Positions 36,301 to 49,300 of a stretch of DNA of 64,000 bases are shown piece by piece. The notes below the pieces were generated by a model. The model made no database searches. It was not told the DNA's origin and saw only the letters and a list, made by a program, of their open reading frames with translations. The position numbers and the translations under genes were made by a program. Source of the DNA: Pardosa pseudoannulata (lineage: Eukaryota > Arthropoda > Arachnida > Araneae > Lycosidae); the NCBI GenBank assembly GCA_032207245.1, contig CM063499.1, positions 73,931,972-73,995,971 on the forward strand, written 5' to 3'. Each line of letters opens with the position of its first letter. Position 1 is the first letter of the stretch.

Positions 36301-39300
36301 GAACTTAATCTCAAATTGGAGTAAATATTACGAGAGGAAGTGTTTACTTTTCTAGTGAGAACAGTATCTAGTACACTCAAACCTGTTTTTGTGTGGTAGA
36401 TAGGGACCTCATAAAAAAAGTATAAAAAAATTGCACAAAAGTTCACGAATAGCTATAAAATCTAGTTTTCGGAACACAATTAAAAATTTGTTTTTTATGC
36501 GGTGAATAGGGACTGCATAAAAAGTCTCACGTTTAAAATAACTCAAAACCTTACGAAACATACCTGGAATTTCGCAAACATTTTGGAATCTGATTTGAAA
36601 AATACATTTGCGAACATTTTAAAATATTTTATTTACATATGTGATTATTTTACACATACAAAACTTTTCAAAACGTATAAACATTATCCTTCGCAGTCTG
36701 ACAATACGCGAACTTTCCTGTGATAAACTGGTTCAAAATCGCTTTCGTCACTTGAAGATACTATCTCGCACTCGTTTAGAGTTGACTTTTTTTTCAGGTA
36801 CCATATAGTCAGTGATTAGTTTTTGCGACGACTGTTGTTTCACTAGACGCTTGTATATGTCCCGGTAGCCAGATATGCACGACTGAAGCTCCTTTTGGAA
36901 TTTCGAAGTTCTTTCAGAATTGGCATCGATTGCAAGAAAATGACATTCTAATTTATGACAGAGTTGGAGTCCTGGATTCTTGTAATTGGCTGACGAAATA
37001 CTTATGTATTGCTTTGAAATACATACGCATATGAGTCTGAGACCTTTCTCTGAGAGAGATCTTGCATATGACATAATTATTTTGCTTTTTTTTTTTTTTT
37101 TTTAAATGTCGAATAGTTTTGAAAATGGACTACTCGTATAAAAAATCGAAAAAACTAAATGACCGATCAATCCTACTGATTTTTTTTATTGATAACTTAG
37201 TCAATTATGTTCAATTTGATTGAAATTTTTATTTACAGCACAAAAAAAATCGCACAAAAAAGACAGCACAAAAACAGGTTTGAGTGTATATCATAGAAGG
37301 CACTTTTCCCCCTCAACTGTCACTTTTACTACCATTTTTACTGTTGAACGCTGCAGTTATATAGTGTTCTTTACCCCCGTCATATTTGTGTTATAAGTAT
37401 CTTTCCAGAAAAATTCACAGCTTCTGACAAATATATTTATGAATGACAAGATATTTTTTGACATAAACATATTTATTGTATGTGACAACCGCTTTGACGT
37501 CATCATCGGTTTGGCATAATTGTACGTGCGAACCGCTTAGAGGGTTAAGCCAAGTGTGAAAACACCACTTGCTATATTCTAAAATCGTGCAATGTGGTTT
37601 AACACGACAATTTTAACATTTCTCTTTTTATTTTAGGTCAAGCCCTCATGGGCGAATGGCTCTCGACTATTCCATCGAGGTTCCACTGTGTTGGAGCGGC
37701 AAACAATTTTACCAACTTCATGCTGTTTTCTCGAGTCCATCCGTCGGACCATCGACCCCTCGTTCCGTTCAGGAGGGACCTGTTGCACAAGTCGGACTTT
37801 GACCCGACTATTCCCACCAAAATTATCATCCACGGATTTGTCGACAACATATATATCAGTGACTGGATGCAGGTAATTACTTGGAAGAGTGGCTACTCAG
37901 TCACACAATTTCTAAATTGAATATTTTATGTAAATTTTTATTTTATTATTATTTTTTTTTGCGCAGTAAGCTTTTTGGTTTATAAACTTGCATAAACCAT
38001 TTTCACGGTTAACCTTCACCCTTTAATGTAATATAAAAACTCAGGCAGAAGAAGCTCTCTGTCTTACATTTCATTTAATATAGCCCTTGAAAAAGTTAAG
38101 AGATTCAGGTATCAACACTAGAGGCACAATCCTGCAGAAATCTATTCAAGTACTTGCATACGCAGGTAATATTGATATTGTTGGGTGAAGAAAACAGGAT
38201 GTGGTTGAGGCATTTATTGCCCTTGAGAGTGCTGCTAGGAATATGGACTTAGCAGCAAACAAGGAAAAAAATTAAGTTTTTGGTGGTGAGTCCTAGAATG
38301 CATGATGTACAATCGCTTAATATTGGAAAATATATTTTTGAGGGATTGGTTGGTTGGTTGGCGTTTAATGGCGTTAAATCCTCTAGGGACAAACTGCTCC
38401 AAACAAGATGAGGAAATAAACTAAAGACGAAATTTAGATAAAAAATTTTGATAAAAGATAAAATGACAGGTTCTAAAACATATTAAACTAACAATAAAAA
38501 TAAAACATTCAACAGAAAACACTAATAAAAATTGAGTTATATACAAATTAACAAGAAAATTGAAAGATTAAAAATTGAATATTAGAAAACTGAATCACAA
38601 TCAAAAATCATATTTCGGTATAAAAGCCAGTTCGACGTAGAAAGGGGAACAAGTTTGGATGTGGAGTTTCCCCAATGATTAAATTAAGATTAGGAGATGG
38701 ATTACCAAAAAATTTTATATACATTGATTTAGAACAAACACAGGACGTTAAAATATGTGCGACTGTGTAAGGAGTCTTGCAATACGCACACTGTGGAGGA
38801 GCTTCACCCAGCAAGAGATGAGCATGGGTGAGTCTGCAATGACCCACTCGTAGACGAGTGAGTATTACGCCATGTCTCCTAGAAGGGAGTTGGGGCCAGT
38901 TAGTTATCATTCTTTTAATTTCTCGCATTTTTTTTTGCTGTAATGTTATCCCAAGAGATCTGCCATTGTCATGTAAAAGATCTTTAATATAATTTTTCAA
39001 ATCAGGGTAAGAAATACCAGTATTCAGAAAGCAACTTGCAGACTTGGTAGCTTTGTCAGCAAGTTCATTGCCATTAATGCCGACATGAGATGGAACCCAG
39101 CTGGGGGTCACTCAGTTTAAATACTTGGGCACACTTATTACCAGTAGAAATGAGATAAAGACTGAAATTAGAAACCGAATTTTGATGGCAAATAGGTGCT
39201 ATTTTGGTTTAAAGAGCCAAATAAAATCTGAACTCCTCTGCATCAATACAAAAATAGACCTATACAAAACCCTTATAAGACCGATCCTTTTATATGGCGG

Positions 39301-42300
39301 TGAGACATGAGCAATTAACAAAACAGAAGAAAATAGGCTACTCATTTTTGAAAGAAAAATCCTTCGGTCAATATTTGGAGCAGTAAAGGAAAACAATACG
39401 TGGAGAGGTTTATAACCATGAATTATAAACTAAATACAGACAGCCTAACATCTTGAGAGTTATTAAATCCAACAGAATTAGATGGCTGGGACATGTTTTC
39501 AGACGAGGAGATTTAGACCCAGTTAAAAAATTGACTTTTTCAAAGATTGAGGGTACAAGAAGAGGTAGACCAGCAACAAGGTGGTTGGATTGTGTGGAGA
39601 AATATTTGGAGATCTTGGGTACTAATAGATTTAGAAACCTTGCAAAAAGTCGTGTTGTTTGGAGGAAGCAGACAAAGCCTTGGCCTGTACCAGGCTGTAG
39701 CGCTGCTGAAGAAGAAACCACCTCACTCTTGTGCTTGATCCTGCATTTTACTCGTCTACTGCTCCCGTTTTTTTTTTCTCTGCCACACAGCCGGTGGAAC
39801 AGGGATCGAAGCTGTCACCAGCAGACGGTAATTTTTCAAAATTCACTAGGGAGGAGGAGCCGAGGTGGATAACCTGACATTTTCTACTTCAAGGTCATCG
39901 TGGAATGCGTAATGTGAAGTCACAAGAAGTGATTTCGTATGCCTCGCTACATAAAGCACCAATTGAGTTTAATAATAAGTTTTAATTTAAAAATTGTTAA
40001 ATATTAATGCTAGTTCAAGTCTAATTTATGTCTATAAGATTTATAATTTGTTTAGCAGAAATAAACATTGTTATTTGTTACCATCTGTTGTCATGTTGTA
40101 GAAGCAAAATAATGTTAGTTTAGAAAACAGTAGAGACAGGGTACAATTAAATTACTTTTTAATTACACCACTCTAGGGTGTTATGTAACCATCTATTTAA
40201 TTCTTCAAAGCCATTTGAGCGCTTGCTGAAACTAATATAGACAATAAGCTGTTACAGCTATTTAACTAAAAAGTGTTTAACAAGGGTTCTTTTAGGCAGT
40301 TTCAAGAAAATTGATTTTTAATTTTCTTTCATTGTCTTTTCATTTTGCTTTAAAGCTCTACATAATTTTTAGCTCTTGAAAGACAAGCTTTTACAAAGTA
40401 ACGACGGGTCATGCATCTAGTTAGATAATAAGTTAAGTCTTTAACACTACGGAACGTGTCACTTTGCGCATTTTGAATTTTATAAGGAAAATTACAAAAA
40501 CTTTTTACATTTTTATTTTCTCTTATACTGATTTCCATTGAACGAGGCAAATATATATATATTGTCATCCAGTGTTAAGGCAAATGGAAAACGGTCTTTC
40601 TTGATAAGTTTATTAAATCGTTTCTTCTAAAAGCAAAACCTGCGCCATTTTCATTCTTCGTGGCGGAGACACGCGTAGAGTGTTCACAGTTCCATGTCCA
40701 CGTGCTTACTGAAACTTACGTTTGTAAGCTCATCAAATAGCTCAAAAATGCTTCCGCCTGAACAGATTATCCTAAAAGCTTACGCGAGCGCGGGTCTTTT
40801 TTCATTTATTTTATTATTATAAAAGAGTTCCCTTGTTAAAATCGTTTATAACTCACGTAATTTCCAACTACCCCTTTTTTAGACCTGATATATATGTAAT
40901 AATGAAATTCTATTAAAGTAAAATCCTAACTTTAATGTTTTCTGCATTACATTGAAAATCTAAATTCCCTATTGACAAATTCTAAAGAACATTTTTCATA
41001 ATGGCGGTGAACACTCATTTACTGGCACCTTGCGTTTAGAATTGTAGCCCCTTTGAGTCAATTTTCCGAGCATTGTAGAGGTACTGCATCTTCTAGAATA
41101 AACTAGAAGTAATTAACGAGAAATGATTGGTTACCGGAATTACATCATTACTGGAGCCCCACCCCTTACAATAGTTAATAAATGGGCTGGCACACAGATT
41201 TCGTGGCTTTTTTAATTTAAGATCGCGATGTAAGCAATATCATCAAAATATTTCTGTGTTCTTTTTCCCTACGGGGATTTGTGCGTTTAATGTTATTTTA
41301 TGTTCTAAATAAAAGATGTTAAGTGAACGTCTGCATCAATCTACTCGGCTACTACATTTAATAAGTGCTTTACAGTGATGACTACAGTATTTTTAAATTA
41401 TGTGGAAGTTTTACATATACATATATTGAAGCTTATTTTCTTTGACTGTGGAAATATTGAAGTTTTCTATGTAGTATACCAATCTTTACGGATATGCGTC
41501 CATTTGACGCGATCATAATGTAGAGAAAATTTTTAGTAAATTAGTTCTACTCGTGCCAACATTACAAGAATAATAAATAGGAATTTACCGACAATACTTC
41601 GATCCGTCAGCCGATATTGTTATCTCATATGAAACAAACAATAAGCAAGAGTAGAAAGAACGAAGCGCAGAATACCTATTGAAGTCAGAGTGGGAAGAGA
41701 TTTTGAAGGTTTTATTTGCTTGGTTCGAATATTGAAAAATAAAATACTAGAATATTTTTTAAAATAGTAATATTGTCACGAAGATTTGAATGAACACACC
41801 GTTTAACTTAACAGAACAATTTATTGAACCTAAATAGCAACTCGCAACTTTACAGGATCGAGAAGTTGCCTACAACTAATGGGTATCAGCTTTTATACCC
41901 GAACAGAATATTCGAGAAATAACTAATTTACATATTAAAGAAAGATCTAGAATAATCAAGAACATAAGGAAACAACAAGCAACATTTTTAAATTAAAAAT
42001 CCGTACTTTGGATAAACTGCCATGGCAAGCATCGAACCCACAATCTTCGGGTCTGGATAGCGTGCTTTGACCATTCGGCCACTGAGCCCGTTGGCTAAGC
42101 TTCTTTATGCAGCAATATTAAGAACCTCAATATTATATCCTATTTTCATTTTTTACTTATAGTGTATAATTGAATTGCATTGCATTGCTTTCTGAGTGTT
42201 ATATGTATTCGTTCGTTGCGTCAAATTGACGGGTGTTCGTACAGATGGGTATATAAGAAAAGTCCGTAAATCTAGTGTTAACAGTTCTTTTAGCAACTTT

Positions 42301-45300
42301 CAGGGAGATTTAATTTAAATTTTCCTTCGTTTTCATTTCACTTTGCTTTATATAAATTTTTATACATCTTTTAGCGCATGAAAGACGCCTTTTTGTCTGA
42401 AGGTGACTACAACGTTATTATAGTCGATTGGAGCTGCGGGAATGAATTTCCTTATTTTCAAGCCATACAAAGATCCAAGATCACAGCTGATCAGCTGAGA
42501 AATCTCATTATGTTCCTAATGGTAAGGAATCTAAAGTTTTCACAAGATTAATTTGTAGCGATATTTTGACTTTATATTTATAATCAAAAATATAATATTT
42601 ATGTAACATATTTACATTATTTTATGCAATATATTTACATTTATGTAATATATATTTACATTAATGTATGTAATTAGTTACATTAATTTATGTAATATAT
42701 TTACATTAATTTATGTAATATATTTACATTAATTTATGCAACATATTTACATTAATTTATGCAACATATTTACATTTATGCAACATATTTACATTTATGC
42801 AACATATTTACATTTATGCAACATATTTACATTTATGCAACATATTTACATTTATGCAACATATTTACATTTATGCAACATATTTACATTTATGCAACAT
42901 ATTTACATTTATGCAACATATTTACATTTATGCAACATATTTACATTTATGCAACATATTTACATTTATGCAATGATAGTTACCTTAATGTGTGCAATGA
43001 TAGTTACCTTAATGTGTGCAATGATAGTTACCTTAATGTGTGCAATGATAGTTACCTTAATGTGTGCAATGATAGTTACCTTAATGTGTGCAATGATAGT
43101 TACCTTAATGTGTGCAATGATAGTTACCTTAATGTGTGCAATGATAGTTACCTTAATGTGTGCAATGATAGTCACCTTAATGTGTGCAATGATAGTCACC
43201 TTAATGTGTGCAATGATAGTCACCTTAATGTGTGCAATGATAGTCACCTTAATGTGTGCAATGATAGTCACCTTAATGTGTGCAATGATTGTCACCTTAA
43301 TGTGTGCAATGATTGTCACCTTAATGTGTGCAATGATTGTCACCTTAATGTGTGTAATATATGATGACGTTTTTTAATATTTAAAATATAGTTAAGATTT
43401 TAATTAAAAAAACCCTTCCAATTGCAAAAAATTGGCATATTTATAAGTGTTCTTCTATTCATAAATTCTAAAACAATTTCCCATTAAGTCAGAATTTTTC
43501 TGTTAAGAAGCTCCCTTTCATTCAGATTGGTTAACAAAGATTATCAGCTTTATATGCAGATAAACGGTTATTTTATAGGACTAAGCACATAATTATATTT
43601 TTAATAAAACTATAATTTTCCTCACTTTTGTTAATTTTAATAGAAAATAATTTATATAGAAATGATTTTACTCTCATGGTTCCATTGACCCCTTTTTGTC
43701 AAAGAAACGAACGAACGAATCAAGGCGGGAAATTTATATTAGACCTTGTAGAATATATATTATGGCGGGCTTTATCTGCAACACGCATGGTCGGTCACGT
43801 GAATAGATTTTAATTGGAATGTTGTTTAGATAATGGGACCCCCCCCTATTTTCGCTGTAAAGTATGATTATCGTAATTGCGTTCAGGATATTAATTTCTA
43901 TGTACTGTAATAAAACCGAATGAGACGGAATGCTGGGTATTTTTATTGAAAATATTTAAGTTATTCCTATATAAGGTATGGATTAAGTATGTATGGTAGA
44001 TATAAAAGTAGTGTTATAGATTTTAATTTAAGATATTTAGTCTACCCTGATTAGACTTAAATTAATCAGCTCAGTCGACAAAGCCAACATTCTTGTAACT
44101 TAAGGGTTGCGGGTTCGGAGCCTGGGCTGGTCTAAGATCCGTCGTGTTCGTTAAAGGTGACTGGGGCACGTGAAATAGGTTCGTGGTCGCAATATCCTCC
44201 AAGTTATCCAACAATACCTCTGGGGGGTGGCACGCCAAACCTAAGGGTCTTCTACTTGGTCCCTGCTTCCAAATTACGAGAACCCACTTGAGCATAAGTC
44301 TTACTTTCCCCCTTGATGTGCTCGTCAAAACAAAAGGTGCAGTCCTTTGGCTTAATACGAATTGCCTTGTGCTCAATCGTGCTTGGTTTGACCAAGTGGC
44401 ATAAGAAACGACAGACATAAAATAGAACTTGTAAAATAAATTACTCTCGTGTTAAATATCACATATACTCACACAAAGCATTTTTATATAAAAGATAATT
44501 TCAAAAAATACTTTTTCATTTACTATGTGTGTACAGGGCCAGATCAAACTACTATAGGGCCTTAAGCATATTTTTTTTTTTTTTATGGCCGAATAGTTAG
44601 GGTGCTGGCTTTCGGAACTGGAGTTTGTTCGTTCGTTCGATCGTTATATTCGAGAAAAAACTAATTTACGTATTAATGAAAGATCTAGAATATTCAAGAA
44701 CATAAAGAAACAAATAACATTTTTAAATTAAAAATCTGTACTTTGGATAAACTGCCATAGCAAGCATCGAACCCACAATCTTCGGGTCTGAATTTCGCGC
44801 TTTGACCATTCGGCCACTGAACTCGTTGGATAAGTTCTTTATGCGGCAATATATCTTAATATATATATATGTATGTATATTAATATATATGTATGTATAT
44901 TAATATATATGTATGTATATTAATATATATGTATGTATATTAATATATATGTATGTATATTAATATATATGTATGTATATTAATATATATGTATGTATAT
45001 TAATATATATGTATATTATATGTATGTATATTATTTTATGTAGTATGTATATTAATATGTATGTATGATATTAATATGTATGTTATTAATATTATGTATG
45101 TATGTATGTATGTTAATATGTTTGCATGTTAATATGTATTTTTGCATTAATATGTATGTATGCATGTTAATATGTATGTATGCATGTTAATATGTATGTA
45201 TGCATGTTAATTGTATGTATATGTTAATATGTATGTATGCATGTTAATATGTATGTATGCATGTTAAATATATATGTATGTATGCATGTTAAATATATAT

Positions 45301-46032
45301 ATATATGTATGTATGCATGTTAATATATATATATTATGTATGTATGCATGTAATATATATATATGTAGGTATGCATGTTAATATATATATATGTAGGTAT
45401 GTATGTTAATATATATATATGTAGGTATGTATGTTAAAATTATATATGTAGGTATGTATGTTAATATATATATATAGGTATGTATGTTAATATATATATA
45501 TGTAGTATGTATGTTAATATATATATATATATGTATGTATGTATGTTATATATATATGTATGTATGTATGTTAATATATATATATAGTAGTATGTATGTT
45601 AATATATATATATAATATGTATGTATGTATGTTAATATATATATATATATATGTATGTATGTATGTTAATATATATATGTAATGTATGTATGTTAATATA
45701 TATATATATATGTATGTATGTATGTTATATATATATATAATATGTATGTATGTATGTTATTTATATATTATATATGTATGTATGTATGTTAATATATATA
45801 TATATGTATGTATGTATGTTAATATATATATATATATGTATGTATGTATGAATATTTATATATGTATGTATGTATGTTAATATATATAATATATGTATGT
45901 ATGTATGTTAATATATATATATATGTATGTATGTATGTTAATATATATATATATATGTATGTATGTATGTTAATATATATATATATGTATGTATGTATGT
46001 TAATATATATATATATATGTATGTATGTGTTA

Positions 46033-46063
<31 letters not shown>

Positions 46064-46142
46064 AATATATATGTATGTATGTTAATATATATGTATGTAT
46101 GTTAATATATATGTATGTATGTTAATATATATATATGTATGT

Positions 46143-46174
<32 letters not shown>

Positions 46175-46321
46175 TTATATATATATATATGTATGTATGT
46201 ATGTTTATATATATATATGTATGTATGTATGTTTATATATATATATATATGTATGTATGTGTGTTTAAATATATATATGTATGTATGTATGTTTATATAT
46301 ATATATGTATGTATGTATGTT

Positions 46322-46352
<31 letters not shown>

Positions 46353-49300
46353 GTTTATATATATATGTATGTATGTATGTTAATATATATTTATGTATGT
46401 ATGTATGTATGTTAATATATATATGTTTGTATGTATGTATGTTAATATATATATATATGTATGTATGTATGTGTGTGTTAATATATGTATGTATGTATGT
46501 TAATTATATATGTATGTATGTATGTTAATATATATATATATTGTGTGTGTATGTATGTGTGTTAATATATATATATATATATGTGTGTATGTATGTATAT
46601 ATATATATGTGTGTATGTATGTATGTATATATATGTGTGTATGTATATATATATATATATGTGTGTATGTATGTATATATATATGTATGTGTGAGTTTGT
46701 GTGTTAATATATGTGTGTGTGTATGTATGTATGTTAATATATATATATGTATGTATGTGAATATATGTATATTAATATGTGTATGTGGGTATGTTTTGTG
46801 TGTATGATATATGTATATATAAATTTTCGGAACAGACTCGCAAATTTTCGGAAGTTCTCTGATCAGAATCACCCCTGGTACAGGGGCAGATGAAACCACT
46901 TTGGGACACTTTTTGCAGAATCATAGAGTTCCGTGAAACATTTTAAGAAATCCTATTCTATGTTATGATCTGGCTCTGTATTTGTATATAAAATAAAATG
47001 TGCCTCAGACTTTTGCAAATTGTCTTTTAGTGACGCCAGTTCCGTTTGTGATTAAATTTGCTTTTAATGTTATTTCCCTTAGGACAGCACTGGTGTTCGC
47101 GCCTCCAGTTTTCACCTGATAGGCCACAGCCTGGGCAGCCACATCGCAGCGCGGGTCGGTCACGCCGTTCCGCATCTGGCCAGGATTTCCGGTGAGAAAG
47201 CTCATCTCGATTTTTGCTTTCTATTTTTACGGCCCTAATGGCGCTATTTTTTGACACTCGGATGGAGGGGGAGACGTATTTAGAAAGGTGGTGTCTTTAA
47301 CCCTAACTGCGCCAGTGATGGATTGTGCGCAGAGTTGGCGGGGAAAATTCGCCAATTCATATCAGCACAGGATATTTGAGTTCGGGAAATATGTATTTGT
47401 AAATATATATATGATCAATTTAAATTTACTCTATTTCTAATAAAAGGAATTTAAAAGAATTTATACTATATAGAAAAATATATAGTATATTACTATATAT
47501 TTTTCTATACATAGTATTTAATAATTTATATATATTTACTAATTAAACAATATATTTTTACTAAATGTATATTTAATAGATATTTACTAAATGTATATTT
47601 AATAGATATTTACTAAATGTATATTTAATAGATATTTACTAAATGTATATTTAATAGATATTTACTAAATGTATATTTAATAGATATTTACTAAATGTAT
47701 ATTTAATAGATATTTACTAAATGTATATTTAATAGATATTTAATGTATATTTAATAGATATTTACTATGTATATTTACTAGATATTTACTCAGTGTATAT
47801 TTAATAGATATTTACTCAGTGTATATTTAATAAATATTTACTCAGTGTATATTTAATAACTATTTACTAAATGTATATTTAATAATATTTACTAATGTAT
47901 ATTTAATCGATATTTACTAAATATGTATATAATCGATATTTACTAATGTATATTTAATGGATATTTACTAATGTATATTTAATGGATATTTACTCAATGT
48001 ATATTTAATATATTTACTAATGTATATTTAATGGATATTTACTCAATGTATATTTAATATATTTACTCAATGTATATTTAATGGATATTTACTCAATGTA
48101 TATTTAATGGATATTTACTCAATGTATATTTAATAGATATTTACTCAATGTATATTTAATGTAATTATGTAAATGTTTAGTATCTATGTGCTAAGTAAAT
48201 GTTTAATAACTATTTACTAAATGTATATTTAATAACATGTTTAATAATTATATATTTAATAATATATACTTATTAATTAAATATATATTATTTAATTAGT
48301 AAATATATTTTAATATATTTCTATATCTATAATATTTTTTATTCATAGTATTTTTCTACACTATATATATAAAAATATAAAAATTATATTATTAAATAAC
48401 ATTAAAATTAAAAGTTTAAATATGCTACAACAAAAAATAAAAAGTACACATTATAAAATGAAAGAATGTTTATATATATTAAAAATTGAAATCTAAATAT
48501 ATAAAGGGAATACTTACCTTTAAATTGAAGTCAAAATATATACAGAAAGTTATATGTAAATTAAAATTAGGATAAAGGTTGAAAATGTAATAAACAAATC
48601 CTGTTCACATATTTCTGTAAAAAATATTCATGAAATATTGATATTTATTCATATAAATTGATCAATTTAATCGCCGGCTCTTACACGGGAAAAAAATAAG
48701 GCTGGAAATAATGGTATTAAACGCTCGAAAAGAGGAAAAAGGGGTGGATTCCGAACGTTTTAAAGACAATATTTTTCGCTGTGATATGAAGCATATTTAT
48801 ACCAATTTATTTTAAATTGGGTCTATAGTTCTTCCTATATAGAAGATAAACATCACTCGCTTTGAATTTTGCTAACCCTAATGCATCAAGTATCCAATAC
48901 AGATGCCTCTATCCATTTCAGGTCCTACCTCTTTATAAATTCAAGGACATATGGACAGATAAGTTAAGCTATTATTTTAAAGGATTTTAAAGTCGTCACA
49001 TGAATTGCTTCCTCTCTTTACAGGACTCGATCCTGCCGGTCCGAAGTTCTACGATTCTCCGCTGGAAGACAGGTTAGATCCAAATGACGCAGATTTTGTA
49101 GATGCTATTCATACAGATTCTGGACACGGCTTACTGGAAGGTGGGTATTAGAAAACATCCCATGTGTGGTAAGAAAGTCAGCAGATTGAGAGTTCGAAGT
49201 CCGAGCCGTCCAAAGACCGTCGTGTTCACTAACGCGACAAGGGGAACGTAAAACAAGTTCGTGGGCACAATGTTCTCAAAGTTCAAAAGATACCTCTGGT

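Noticed and set aside
37633..37850. Minus-strand frames over lipase exon 2
   Set aside because: Shadows of the coding exon. The plus frame has the conserved KIIIHGF block and proper splice sites.
39796..39832. Exon-like segment after a strong polypyrimidine tract and CACACAG, ending before GTAATT
   Set aside because: 37 bp would shift the frame between exons 2 and 3, and the lipase alignment is already continuous there (WMQ-RMKDAF).
42736..43377. Long frames on both strands with [16 protein letters not shown] and IIAHIKVT repeats
   Set aside because: The period of 24 bp keeps every frame open. These are minisatellite artefacts within intron 3.
45686..46899. Tyr/Met/Ile/Cys-rich frames
   Set aside because: Direct translation of TATG/TATA repeats.
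47005..47257. Minus-strand frames over lipase exon 4
   Set aside because: Shadows of the exon with the GHSLG motif on the plus strand.
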